Source of the DNA: CAVWSM01 sp963799425
Lineage (GTDB): Bacteria; Actinomycetota; Actinomycetes; Jiangellales; Jiangellaceae
DNA length: 64,000 bases
Direction: 5' to 3'
Assembly: GCA_963799425.1 (NCBI GenBank)
Contig: CAWCXA010000007.1
Coordinates: forward strand, 310,001 to 374,000
This document shows, piece after piece, positions 15,330-23,968 of the stretch (its first letter is position 1; the number at the start of each line of letters is the position of its first letter). The position numbers and the translations under genes are program-made. The notes beneath the pieces are model-generated. The model was not told the DNA's origin. It made no database searches and was given only the letters and a program-made list of their open reading frames with translations.

Positions 15330-18300
15330 GAATCGCTCCTCTCGTTGTCATCACGGTCCGGGTACGACTCGTGTGAGTCGTCTACCCGGGCGCGGCTGAC
15401 GCCGCCGATGAGGTTTGTCAGGGTCGACCGCACGACTGTGGCGTCCCGCCCGTTGTCGGTGTCCCGGGTGGCGGCGATGGCACCGGGGATGAGCGAGGCG
15501 CCACGTTGGCGCATCGGCAGACCGGCCTCGGTCAGCTCGGGCGGCGCATCGACGGGCTCAGGTGCCGGTTCCGGCTCCGGGTGACGGGCCGGCTGTGCCG
15601 GACGAGCGTCGCCCAGCAGCGACCGGTCGTCGAAGGACCGGTCGTCGAACGGCCGGTCGTCGAACGACCCGTCGTTGGCCGGACGATCGTTGGCTGGGCG
15701 GCCGAAGTCGTCGCGGCGCAGGCGTAGGTCGTCACGGCGAAGCATCGGAGCGGGCTCGCGCGGCGGCGCGGGCCGGTGGGGCAGGCTCGGCGTGGCTGGG
15801 GCGCTCGGAGTCGACGCGGGTGCGGACACCGGCGGCACCGCGCGCGGTTGCGGCGCCGGAGAAGGGGCCCGACCGTTGGCAGGCAGCGCTCCGGTCGACT
15901 CGTTGCGGCGGGTCACTGCGTCCGCCGTCCGCCATCCCGCGTCGGCAGGGCTCGACCACTCGACGGGCGCCTCGTCGCTGTGACGCCGGAACCACGACGA
16001 GTGCAGCGCGTTGAAGATCGGCGACTCGAGGTCGTGCGGTGCATCGCTCAGCTCCACGTGGGGGTTCGTGGCAGGCCCCCCCGCCGAGACCGGTGTCGCC
16101 GCGGCGGGCACCGCCTCCGGCTGGCTTGCGTTGCGCTCGGGCTGGCTGGTCGGTCGTTCGGGTTGTGCGTAGGGGTTGACCGGCGGCTGCGTGTCGCCAG
16201 GACGTACAACCTGGTCGGGTCCGGCGCCCCGACGCGGCAGATTACCTCCGGCGCCGCCACGTTGGTCGTTGCTCGGGCGCTCGTACTGCCGGCGCTCACG
16301 CAGTGGCTCGGGCCGCCCGGCAGGCCGGTGGTCTGCAGCGGGGCGCTGCGGCACGGATGCGGGCCGGGTGACCGGCAGGTCGGCCCGGTGCTCGGCCGCA
16401 CCACGGCGCGGTAGGTCCCCGGCGGCGCTGCCCTGCGAGCTGGGGGTCCAGCCCGCCTGCTGCGCGACGTTCCACGCGGGGGTTCCGCCGTCCGCCGACG
16501 CCGCGGCCGGTGCGGACTCGGGCGGCTGGCCGCCAGCGATGTCGAGGTGCGATGCCATCAGCGATGCCGGCACGTCGACGATGGCCACGGTGCCGCCCGA
16601 GGACGGTGCTTCGAGCCGCACCGAGATGCCGTGCTTGCGGGCCAACCGCGAGACCACGTAGAGACCCAGCGTGCGGGACGCGGCGACGTCGATGTCACCA
16701 GGGGACACCAGCCGCTCGTTGAGCTCGGCAAGGCGCGCTGCCGGCACTCCGAGGCCCTGGTCGGCCACGGTGATGCGGACGCTGCCGCCGAGCAGCCGCT
16801 CGCTGTCGACGAGGACCGTCGTGGCGGGCGGTGAGAACTCAGTGGCGTTGTCGAGCAGCTCGGCGACGAGGTGTGCGACGTCGTCGACCGCGTGTGCCGC
16901 CACCGGCTCCGTCGGCAGCATGCCGAACCGTACGCGGTCGTACTGCTCGACCTCACCGGCTGCCGCGCGGATGACGTCGAGGATCGACACGGGTTCGGGG
17001 TTGCGGTTGGCGGACTCGACGCCCGCGAGGACCAGAAGAGACTCGGCGTGCCGCTGCACGCGGGTCGCCAGGTGGTCGATGCGGAACAGCGTCGACAGCT
17101 GCTCGGGGTCGCGCTCGCTGTCCTCGAGCTGCTCGATCTCGCGCAGCTGGCGGTCGACGAGCGACTGGGTGCGGCGGGACAGGTTGACGACGATGCTGTC
17201 AAGGTTCTGCCGGAGCAGTGCCTGCTCGCCGGCCACCCGCACGGCCGTCGCGTACACCTCGTTGAAGGCCTGGGCCACGCGACCGATCTCATCGTTTCCT
17301 TCGGCGACGATGCCGGACCTTGCCTCCTCGACGGCTTTCGGTCCCTTCTCGCGGACCTGGTCGACCACCTGTGGCAGGTCGCGTTGGGCGGTGCGCAGAG
17401 CAGCCGCCTGCAGCCGACGCAGTGGCCGAACGATCGATCGCGAGATCGCCAGGGTCAGGATCGTCGTGATGAGCAACACGACGATGAGGCCGGCGATCGT
17501 CGCGTAGGCGATGGTGCGGGACCGGAGCGCGGCGGCCTCGGCGTCATCGACGATGTCGGCCATGAGCGACTCGGCCGGGCCCTGTAGGACCGAGAGCCGG
17601 TCCGTTGCGACGGTCCACCAGTTGAATGAGTCCTGCTGCTGCAAAGTGCCCTCGGCGAAGCTGAGGCGAGCGGACTGGATCTGCGGCCGCACGATGTTCA
17701 GGCCCTCGATCAGCGTGGCCTGGTGCTCCTCCGGGAGCTGGTCGAGCGCCCGGTCGATGAGCTGGTCCTGGCCCTCCTGGTAGACCTCGAGAGTCTGCAG
17801 CTCGTCCTCGGTCGCCTGCCGGTCCTGGCTCAGCACCCAGGCGACGAGCGCCCGCTCGGACGACGCCAGCTCGGACGCCTCCAGCAGTGACAGCGATCCC
17901 TCCACATCGCCGGCGAGGCGCGGGTCGATGATCGCGGCCTGCTCGATGACCTCGAAGACCGCTCGGACCGAGTTGCGGTAGTCCTGGGCGCCTTGAGGGT
18001 CGAACGGGTTGCGCTCCTGCGTGACGCGCTCCCGGATCGCCTCGATGTCGCCGACCCGGTCTTCGAGGCGGGTGATCGCGTTTTGAGCAGATGTGGGGAG
18101 TGAGTTGAGGTCGACCCCCTCGATCTCGGAAAGCAGGCTTTGGCCCGAGTCGTCGGTGGTGGCGCGAGCGGAAGTGACGAGGCTGTCTTCGACGTCGCCG
18201 CCGACCTGCGCGGTCTGGTCTCGCTCGGTCTGGACCGACTTGGCGAACAGCATCGCCTCCTGGGAGATGCGCATGACGGTCGCCGACCGCTGCGCGGCAA

Positions 18301-18529
18301 GGGCGTCGTTGACCGTGTTGTAGACCAAGGCGCTCGCGAGCAGTGCGGCGGCGAGCAGCGGCACGAAGAGTAACGCCGTCACTCGCACGCGCACGCTGCG
18401 GTCGTGCAAGATGCCCTGCCACACCCGCCGCAATGGTCGGCCGCCGCGCTTGCTGCGCGCAGTCGTCTCGGGCGGAGGACCGTCCGCCGCGCGCTGCTGG
18501 GCACTGCGTCGTGCAGATGCCTCGACCAT
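15326..18529 (-). CDS. Conservon sensor kinase (CvnA-type, NIT-HAMP-HATPase)
   Basis: A 1067-aa membrane histidine-kinase-like protein. It has a basic cytoplasmic N-terminus, TM1 (about 50-72), a helical extracellular nitrate/nitrite-sensing (NIT)-like domain (about 75-340), TM2 (about 343-366), a HAMP linker, a dimerisation region (RTQSLVDRQLREIEQLE) and a HATPase domain (about 545-655) with N box LLDNATEF (N561), G box DQGLGV and RTLGLYVVSRLARKHG. A disordered tail of about 400 residues, rich in Pro, Ala and Arg, ends the protein, with short repeats of the FDDRSFDDRS type. The ATG at 18529 follows AGAGGA; GTG 18544 is an alternative. It heads the operon. The true signal is unknown. Confidence 0.9.
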   Translation of the reverse strand: MVEASARRSAQQRAADGPPPETTARSKRGGRPLRRVWQGILHDRSVRVRVTALLFVPLLAAALLASALVYNTVNDALAAQRSATVMRISQEAMLFAKSVQTERDQTAQVGGDVEDSLVTSARATTDDSGQSLLSEIEGVDLNSLPTSAQNAITRLEDRVGDIEAIRERVTQERNPFDPQGAQDYRNSVRAVFEVIEQAAIIDPRLAGDVEGSLSLLEASELASSERALVAWVLSQDRQATEDELQTLEVYQEGQDQLIDRALDQLPEEHQATLIEGLNIVRPQIQSARLSFAEGTLQQQDSFNWWTVATDRLSVLQGPAESLMADIVDDAEAAALRSRTIAYATIAGLIVVLLITTILTLAISRSIVRPLRRLQAAALRTAQRDLPQVVDQVREKGPKAVEEARSGIVAEGNDEIGRVAQAFNEVYATAVRVAGEQALLRQNLDSIVVNLSRRTQSLVDRQLREIEQLEDSERDPEQLSTLFRIDHLATRVQRHAESLLVLAGVESANRNPEPVSILDVIRAAAGEVEQYDRVRFGMLPTEPVAAHAVDDVAHLVAELLDNATEFSPPATTVLVDSERLLGGSVRITVADQGLGVPAARLAELNERLVSPGDIDVAASRTLGLYVVSRLARKHGISVRLEAPSSGGTVAIVDVPASLMASHLDIAGGQPPESAPAAASADGGTPAWNVAQQAGWTPSSQGSAAGDLPRRGAAEHRADLPVTRPASVPQRPAADHRPAGRPEPLRERRQYERPSNDQRGGAGGNLPRRGAGPDQVVRPGDTQPPVNPYAQPERPTSQPERNASQPEAVPAAATPVSAGGPATNPHVELSDAPHDLESPIFNALHSSWFRRHSDEAPVEWSSPADAGWRTADAVTRRNESTGALPANGRAPSPAPQPRAVPPVSAPASTPSAPATPSLPHRPAPPREPAPMLRRDDLRLRRDDFGRPANDRPANDGSFDDRPFDDRSFDDRSLLGDARPAQPARHPEPEPAPEPVDAPPELTEAGLPMRQRGASLIPGAIAATRDTDNGRDATVVRSTLTNLIGGVSRARVDDSHESYPDRDDNERSDS

Positions 18530-18626
18530 GCCTCGTCCTCTCACAAAAGTTCAGGTCCCGCCGCTCCGGGACCGGGGAGGATCTGGCGACGAGACGGGAC
18601 ACGACCGCGACAAGGCTAATAGGCGA

Positions 18627-18632
18627 TGTCAA
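18627..18632 (-). promoter_or_regulatory. Candidate -35 box upstream of the conservon
   Basis: TTGACA on the minus strand about 100 bases before the kinase start. The expected -10 at 17 bases downstream is poor; a TAGCCT a few bases further could instead pair with an upstream TTCAGA at 17 bases. Only a weak promoter prediction can be made. Confidence 0.3.
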
Positions 18633-18676
18633 CCTTCTGAACCGGTGTGTCCGAAATTCGGTATTGGATCTTTAAA

Positions 18677-18725
18677 CACAACGGGGATGTCCCTACATCA
18701 CGCGACGTAGGGACACCCCGTTGTG
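18677..18725. terminator. Strong 19-bp-stem hairpin between the conservon and the ScyD/ScyE relic
   Basis: Inverted repeat with arms CACAACGGGG-A-TGTCCCTAC and GTAGGGACA-CCCCGTTGTG, a single bulged base and a ten-base loop. On the minus strand it is followed by TTTAAAG. It sits just past the end of the ScyD/ScyE relic and is probably that gene's former terminator, now protecting the conservon from read-through. Confidence 0.75.
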
Positions 18726-18767
18726 ATCAAACTTACACCGCGTCCGACTTTAGCCGGAGCAGGCGGT

Positions 18768-19010
18768 TCAGAACAGCCGCAACACCTTCGTTCCGAACAG
18801 GTACGAGTCGGCAACATAGATGTGACCATCCAGCGCGACCGCACTGCCGCCGAAGGTCAGCTGTCCTGCGGCGATCTCGGTCTTGCTGCCGTCTCTGCTG
18901 ACGTTGGTGAGCCGCCCCTTCCCCACCACGGACGCCGGGTCGCCGAACGCCGCCTCGGCGGCCAGCACCCCGTCGCGGTGCAGCTCGGTCACCAGCAGCC
19001 AAGTATCGAC
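18768..19010 (-). pseudogene. Remnant of a ScyD/ScyE-family (beta-propeller) gene
   Basis: The last ~80 residues of a secreted propeller-like protein remain open: WLLVTELHRDGVLAAEA, GKGRLTNVSRDG and GHIYVADSYLFGTKVLRL, ending at the normal family C-terminus. No upstream part exists; the ino1 terminator starts within 40 bases. The fragment has no ribosome-binding site at a plausible start, so I read it as the 3' relic of a deleted gene. The family assignment rests on recalled sequence similarity. Confidence 0.55.
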
Positions 19011-19047
19011 GCTCCGTGCTCGGGCGAATCCGCGCCGAACATGCACT

Positions 19048-19079
19048 TGGCGCCCGTTCCAGAGCGGAAACGGGCGCCA
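19048..19079 (-). terminator. Terminator hairpin after ino1
   Basis: TGGCGCCCGTTTCC pairs with GGAACGGGCGCCA around a five-base loop, 46 bases downstream of the ino1 stop. No T-run follows, which is common for actinobacterial terminators. Confidence 0.7.
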
Positions 19080-19124
19080 GGCGCATGCTCGCGGATCTAT
19101 ATCCGCATGATCAACGGGCGGGGG

Positions 19125-20204
19125 TCAGCGCTCGACCTCTCCAGCAATGAACGCCTCCACCAGGTCGCGGCACGTGGTGTCGTCGTACTGCACGGGCGGC
19201 GACTTCATGAAGTAGGACGACGCCGACAGAATCGGACCGCCGATGCCCCGGTCGAGGGCGATCTTGGCGGCGCGGATCGCGTCGATGATGATCCCGGCCG
19301 AGTTGGGCGAGTCCCAGACCTCGAGCTTGTACTCCAGCGACAGCGGGACATCGCCGAAGTTGCGGCCCTCGAGCCGGACAAACGCCCACTTGCGGTCGTC
19401 GAGCCACGCCACGTAATCGGACGGGCCGATGTGTACGTTGCGCGGCGCGATCTCCTCGCGCAGCTGCGACGTGACCGACTGGGTCTTGGAGATCTTCTTG
19501 GACTCCAGCCGCTCGCGCTCGAGCATGTTCTTGAAGTCCATGTTGCCGCCGACGTTGAGCTGGTAGGTCCGGTCGACGGTCACGCCGCGGTCCTCGAACA
19601 GCTTGGCCAGCACCCGGTGGGTGATCGTCGCGCCGATCTGCGACTTGATGTCGTCACCCACGATCGGGACGCCCGCGGCCGTGAACTTGTCGGCCCACGC
19701 CTTGGTGCCCGCGATGAAGACCGGCAGCGCGTTGACGAACGCGACACCGGCGTCGATGGCGCACTGCGCGTAAAACTTCGCGGCGTCCTCGGACCCGACT
19801 GGTAGGTAGCAGACGAGTACGTCGGCGCGCGCGACGCGGAGCGCCTGCACAATGTCGACCGGCTCCTCGTCGGACTCGACGATGGTCTCGCGGTAGTACT
19901 TGCCGAGGCCGTCGAGCGTGTGGCCACGCTGCACGGTGACACCAGTAGGCGGCACGTCGCAGATCTTGATCGTGTTGTTCTCGCTGGCGACGATCGCCTC
20001 GGAGAGGTCCTGTCCGACCTTCTTCGCGTCGACGTCGAACGCCGCGACGAACTCCACGTCACGGACGTGGTAGTCACCGAACTGCACGTGCATGAGGCCC
20101 GGGACTTGCGACGCAGGGTCGGCGTCCCGGTAATAGTGCACGCCCTGGACGAGCGATGCGGCGCAGTTACCTACACCGACGATGGCTACGCGAACCGATC
20201 CCAT
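19125..20204 (-). CDS. ino1: Inositol-3-phosphate synthase
   Basis: A 359-aa NAD-dependent enzyme of the actinobacterial type that converts glucose 6-phosphate to inositol 3-phosphate, the precursor of phosphatidylinositol and mycothiol. The Rossmann start is VRVAIVGVGNCAASLVQGV; the conserved core includes NALPVFIAG, GDDIKSQIGATITHR and QLNVGGNMDFKNM. The ATG at 20204 follows AAGGAAGG by six bases. It lies 59 bases downstream of padR and ends at a hairpin. The same padR-ino1 pairing occurs in Streptomyces and Mycobacterium. Confidence 0.96.
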   Translation of the reverse strand: MGSVRVAIVGVGNCAASLVQGVHYYRDADPASQVPGLMHVQFGDYHVRDVEFVAAFDVDAKKVGQDLSEAIVASENNTIKICDVPPTGVTVQRGHTLDGLGKYYRETIVESDEEPVDIVQALRVARADVLVCYLPVGSEDAAKFYAQCAIDAGVAFVNALPVFIAGTKAWADKFTAAGVPIVGDDIKSQIGATITHRVLAKLFEDRGVTVDRTYQLNVGGNMDFKNMLERERLESKKISKTQSVTSQLREEIAPRNVHIGPSDYVAWLDDRKWAFVRLEGRNFGDVPLSLEYKLEVWDSPNSAGIIIDAIRAAKIALDRGIGGPILSASSYFMKSPPVQYDDTTCRDLVEAFIAGEVER

Positions 20205-20263
20205 CGGTTGCCTTCCTTCCGTGTTTATGCCTGTTCTCAGGCGGCACCGAGGCCGACTGGGGG

Positions 20264-20899
20264 TCACCCAGCCGGATTCGGGTGGGGCGCCTCGCCCCGG
20301 TTGGTTGCTGACGCCCCCGTACGTTGGTCAATGTCACTAACGCGCTCTGCCTCGCGCTCGCTTCTGATCAGCTCGTCGAGCCAGCGGACCTCACGCTCCA
20401 CTGACTCCAGCCCGTGGGACTGCAGCTCGAGCGTGTAGGCGTCGAGCCGCTCCCGGGTGCGCTGCAGGGAGAGCCGGAACTGCTCCAAGCGCTCCTGCAA
20501 CCGGGACCGGCGGCCCTCGAGAATGCGCATCCGAACGGCCGCATCCGTGCGGCCGAAGAACGCGAAGTGGACGCCGAACTGCTCGTCCTCCCAGGCCGTT
20601 GGCCCGGGCTGGCTGAGCAGATCGGCGAACCGCTCTTTGCCATCAGGCGTGAGCTTGTAGACGATCTTTGCCCGGCGGCCGGACAGCGCCGTGGCCGGGC
20701 CTGTCCCGAGGGGGTGGTCTTCCGCGATCAAGCCACGGCGGACCATGTCCTTGAGACAGGGATAGAGCGTGCCGTACGAGAACGCCCGCCCCCACCCGAG
20801 CAGGGAGTTGAGCCGCTTGCGCAGCTCGTACCCATGCATCGGCGCGTCGTGGAGCAGGCCGAGCACGGCCATCTCCAGCACGTCTGCGCGCTTGCTCAT
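20264..20899 (-). CDS. PadR-family transcriptional regulator
   Basis: A 211-aa PadR regulator: winged helix at the N-terminus (VLEMAVLGLLHDAPMHGYELRKRL, then FSYGTLYPCLKDMVRRGLI) and a C-terminal helical dimerisation domain (about 95-190, LEGRRSRLQERLEQFRLSL). The ATG at 20899 follows AGGAAG. A palindrome of PadR type sits 57-77 bases upstream (20956-20976), suggesting autoregulation and possibly control of ino1 and the divergent PBP gene. The effector is unknown. Confidence 0.9.
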   Translation of the reverse strand: MSKRADVLEMAVLGLLHDAPMHGYELRKRLNSLLGWGRAFSYGTLYPCLKDMVRRGLIAEDHPLGTGPATALSGRRAKIVYKLTPDGKERFADLLSQPGPTAWEDEQFGVHFAFFGRTDAAVRMRILEGRRSRLQERLEQFRLSLQRTRERLDAYTLELQSHGLESVEREVRWLDELIRSEREAERVSDIDQRTGASATNRGEAPHPNPAG

Positions 20900-20955
20900 G
20901 GGTGGACTTCCTCACGGAATGCGGCGGGCGGGTGCCCGGTGGGCTAGCTCACTCC

Positions 20956-20976
20956 GATGTATCGGATTGATACATC
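20956..20976. promoter_or_regulatory. Palindromic operator, probably for the adjacent PadR regulator
   Basis: GATGTATC-N5-GATACATC, a perfect 8-base inverted repeat containing ATGT and ACAT half-sites like those bound by PadR proteins. It overlaps the -35 (GATACA, 20969-20974) of a candidate plus-strand promoter whose -10 is TACGAT (20992-20997, 17-base spacer), so binding could affect both padR-ino1 and the PBP gene. Confidence 0.6.
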
Positions 20977-21189
20977 GAGGCGATGTGCCGCTACGATAGG
21001 GCACGCAAATCTGAAGCGCAACGGTGACCCCCGGTGGTGCTGGCCGCTACCCTCTGGCGGGGGTATGCCCGTGATCGTCCGACCGGGGCGAGACGTCCGT
21101 CTCATTCCGGTGTGCCGGGGAACCACCACTGGTGTTCCGGCGTCGATTGCGTGACAGACCCTCAGTGTCCCCGAGCCGTCTGCGAGCCT

Positions 21190-23817
21190 GTGAGCAACGA
21201 CAACCACACGCCAGACCGTGAGCGAGGCCGTCGCGCCGCCGGGCGCTACGGCCGTTCGTCGTCGTCGGAGCGCGCCGATACCGGTGCCGACGCCGGCGCC
21301 CCGACGACGGGGTCGACAGGGGAGATCCTCGACAGCAGCACCCGGCCCAAGCATGGCCGGCGAGCGGCCGCGCGCGTCGGCAAGAACGGCAAGGCCAAGC
21401 GCACCGGGTGGAAGCGTTTCATCCCCACCTGGAAGGGGCTCGCGTGGACCGGCGCCGGCCTGTTCGTGTCCGGTGTGGCGGTGGTCGGCATTGCGTACGC
21501 GAAGACCCCGATCCCCGACGCCAACGCCCTCATCAACGCACAGACGTCAATCATCTACTGGAACGACGGCACGACGGAGATGGACCGGATCGCGGAACGG
21601 AACCGCATCACGGTCGATCTCAACCAGATCCCAGAGCATGTCCGCGAGGCTGTGATCGCCGCCGAAGACCGCTCGTTCTACGACAACAGCGGCATCTCCC
21701 CGACGGGGATCGCGCGCGCCTTCTGGAACAACCTGCGCGGCGGCTCCACGCAGGGTGGCTCGACGATCACGCAGCAGTACGTCAAGAACGCCTACCTCAC
21801 GCAGGAACGCACGTTCACCCGCAAGATCAAGGAAGTCTTCGTCGCGATCAAGGTCGACCAGGAGGTCGACAAGGACACGATCCTGCAGGACTACCTGAAC
21901 ACCATCTACTTCGGCCGTGGTGCCTACGGCATCGAGACCGCGGCCCAGGCCTACTACGGCAAGAGCGTGAAGGACCTCACGGTTGAGGAGGGTGCGGCGC
22001 TGGCCTCGGTGATCCGATCGCCAAAGCTGTATGACCCGAGGTTCGGGCCGGAGGCACAGTCGCGGCTTGACGCGCGGTTCAAGTACACGCTCGACGGGCT
22101 TGCAGAGGCTGGCGTCATCGACGAGGCGCAGGCGACCGCAGCCGTGCTGCCGCCGATGATTGAGTACGTCGAGAAGGCGTCGGCACAGGGTCAGCAGTAC
22201 TACATGGTCGAGGCGGCCAAGAAGGAACTGCTCGACTCGGGCAAGATCACCGAGGAAGACCTCCTAACCGGCGGCCTGCGGATCACCACGACGTTCGACG
22301 CCAAGGCGCAGGCGGCGGCCGTAGCGGCCATGGCGGAGATGCCGACCGAGGGCCGACCGACGGCCCTCGACGCGAACGGGCAGCCTGTGAGCGCGTTCCA
22401 CGCAGCTCTCGCCGCGGTCCGTCCCGGCACCGGCGAGGTCGTCGCGATCTACGGCGGTGCCGGCATCACCAACGACGGAGTCAAGGAGAACGACCAGTTC
22501 TTCGACGACGCGATGGAAGGCTTGACCCAGGCCGGATCGACGTTCAAGCCGTTCGCCCTCGTCGGCACACTGAAGAGCGACATCTCGCTCAAGAGTCGCT
22601 ACGACGGGTCGAGCCCCAAGCAGTTCCCGTACGAGGGGTGGAACGACGACGATGGACTCAGGAACTACGGAGGCTCCCAGTACGGCATGATCGACCTCGT
22701 CAAGGCGACGCAAAGCTCGGTCAACACGGTCTACGCACAGCTCAGCATCGACCTTCAAGAGGGCGCCGGTGTTGCCGACGCCGCGGTGCTGGCCGGGATC
22801 CCGGATGACGAGGAACTCCACAAGGGCCCCGCGATCGTGCTCGGCACGGCCCCGATCCACCCGGTCGATCTCGCCAACGCCTACGCCACGTTTGCCGCGC
22901 AGGGCCAGCACGCTCCGCGCCATGTGGTCGCCAAGGTCACCAACGCGTCGGGGCAGGTTCTGTACGAGGGCGACACCCAGGCCCAGCAGGTCTTCGAACC
23001 GGACGTGATGGCCGACACGACCTACGCGCTCCAGCAGGTCATCAAGGGCGGCTCGGGCACGGCGGCCAAGTCCCTCGGCCGGCCCGCGGCCGGCAAGACG
23101 GGCACGACGCAGCTAAACGTCGGGACGCTGTTCGCCGGCTATACGCCGCAACTGTCCGCAGTGGTCGCGATGTGGGCGCAGGGGAACGACGCAGACGGTG
23201 ACCCCATCTCGCTCAATGGCCTGGGTGGTAAGAGCCAGGTCACCGGTGGCGCGTTTGCGACGCCTATCTGGACGACCTTCATGAAGGCCGCCCTCGATGG
23301 GATGGAGGAGGCCGACTTCCCGGAGCGCGCCAACGTCGGCACCGATGTCAACCCGGAGCCGACGGCGCTCGAGGTGCCCAACGTCACGGGGATGTCGGCA
23401 GACCAGGCCAAGGCGACATTGGAGCAGCTCGGCTTCGTCGTCGCCTTCGCCGACCAGCCGGTCAACGATCGCGGCCAGGACGGCAAGGTCGTCGGGGTCA
23501 GCCCGGGCGGTCCGCAGCTCCCGGGTACGACGATCACGCTCGCCGTCGGCAGGTTCAAACAGCAGGAACAGCGCGCGCCGGATGTCCGAGGCAAGACGCG
23601 TGCCGAGGCCGAGATCGAGCTGCAGGTCGCCGGTTTCAGCGTCAGCGTCGAGGAACGCGACGTCCAGCGACCCGACCGAGTTGGGATCGTGCTCGACCAG
23701 AATCAGAACGGCAGCTCGGTCACCATCGTCGTCGGCAGGCAGCAGCAACCGGGTCCGGATCCCTCACCCACGACCAGCCCGTCGCCGCCGGCTCAGCAGC
23801 AGCCACCGCCGACCTGA
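21190..23817 (+). CDS. ponA: Bifunctional class A penicillin-binding protein with PASTA repeats
   Basis: An 875-aa PBP. It has a cytoplasmic, charged N-terminus of about 75 residues, a membrane anchor (GLAWTGAGLFVSGVAVVGIAYA) and a glycosyltransferase domain with VIAAEDRSFYDN (catalytic E159) and GGSTITQQYVKN. The transpeptidase domain has STFK (nucleophile S450), SVN (510-512) and KTGTT (from 636). Two PASTA repeats follow (VPNVTGMSADQAKATLEQLGF; APDVRGKTRAEAEIELQ), and the C-terminus is Pro/Gln-rich. It polymerises and cross-links peptidoglycan outside the membrane. The start is uncertain: GTG 21190 is used; GTG 21151 is also in frame and neither has a good ribosome-binding site. It corresponds to PonA1 by domains and position. 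Confidence 0.93.
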   Translation: MSNDNHTPDRERGRRAAGRYGRSSSSERADTGADAGAPTTGSTGEILDSSTRPKHGRRAAARVGKNGKAKRTGWKRFIPTWKGLAWTGAGLFVSGVAVVGIAYAKTPIPDANALINAQTSIIYWNDGTTEMDRIAERNRITVDLNQIPEHVREAVIAAEDRSFYDNSGISPTGIARAFWNNLRGGSTQGGSTITQQYVKNAYLTQERTFTRKIKEVFVAIKVDQEVDKDTILQDYLNTIYFGRGAYGIETAAQAYYGKSVKDLTVEEGAALASVIRSPKLYDPRFGPEAQSRLDARFKYTLDGLAEAGVIDEAQATAAVLPPMIEYVEKASAQGQQYYMVEAAKKELLDSGKITEEDLLTGGLRITTTFDAKAQAAAVAAMAEMPTEGRPTALDANGQPVSAFHAALAAVRPGTGEVVAIYGGAGITNDGVKENDQFFDDAMEGLTQAGSTFKPFALVGTLKSDISLKSRYDGSSPKQFPYEGWNDDDGLRNYGGSQYGMIDLVKATQSSVNTVYAQLSIDLQEGAGVADAAVLAGIPDDEELHKGPAIVLGTAPIHPVDLANAYATFAAQGQHAPRHVVAKVTNASGQVLYEGDTQAQQVFEPDVMADTTYALQQVIKGGSGTAAKSLGRPAAGKTGTTQLNVGTLFAGYTPQLSAVVAMWAQGNDADGDPISLNGLGGKSQVTGGAFATPIWTTFMKAALDGMEEADFPERANVGTDVNPEPTALEVPNVTGMSADQAKATLEQLGFVVAFADQPVNDRGQDGKVVGVSPGGPQLPGTTITLAVGRFKQQEQRAPDVRGKTRAEAEIELQVAGFSVSVEERDVQRPDRVGIVLDQNQNGSSVTIVVGRQQQPGPDPSPTTSPSPPAQQQPPPT

Positions 23818-23833
23818 CCGCCGGTGCCCCTCC

Positions 23834-23906
23834 GACCGAGTTGATCATGGCAAAGACGTGATCATCCGCGCGATTTGAGCACATCTTCGCCATGATCAAC
23901 TTGGTC
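23834..23906. repeat. Long imperfect palindrome after the PBP gene
   Basis: Arms of 23 bases around GTTGATCATGGC and GCCATGATCAAC with only a few mismatches, enclosing a loop that itself contains TGATCA. It lies 16 bases after the PBP stop and 62 before the next gene. It may terminate or stabilise transcripts, or be a REP-like chromosomal repeat; no T-run follows either arm. Confidence 0.6.
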
Positions 23907-23968
23907 TGGGACGCTCGCACGTCGCACCGGGCGACTCGCGTGCCCAGCTTGGCGAGGAGCCATGGAGA

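Noticed and set aside
14566..15354. DUF742 gene starting at 15354
   Set aside because: That start would overlap the entire roadblock gene; the GTG at 14934 with a GTGA overlap gives the family-typical N-terminus.
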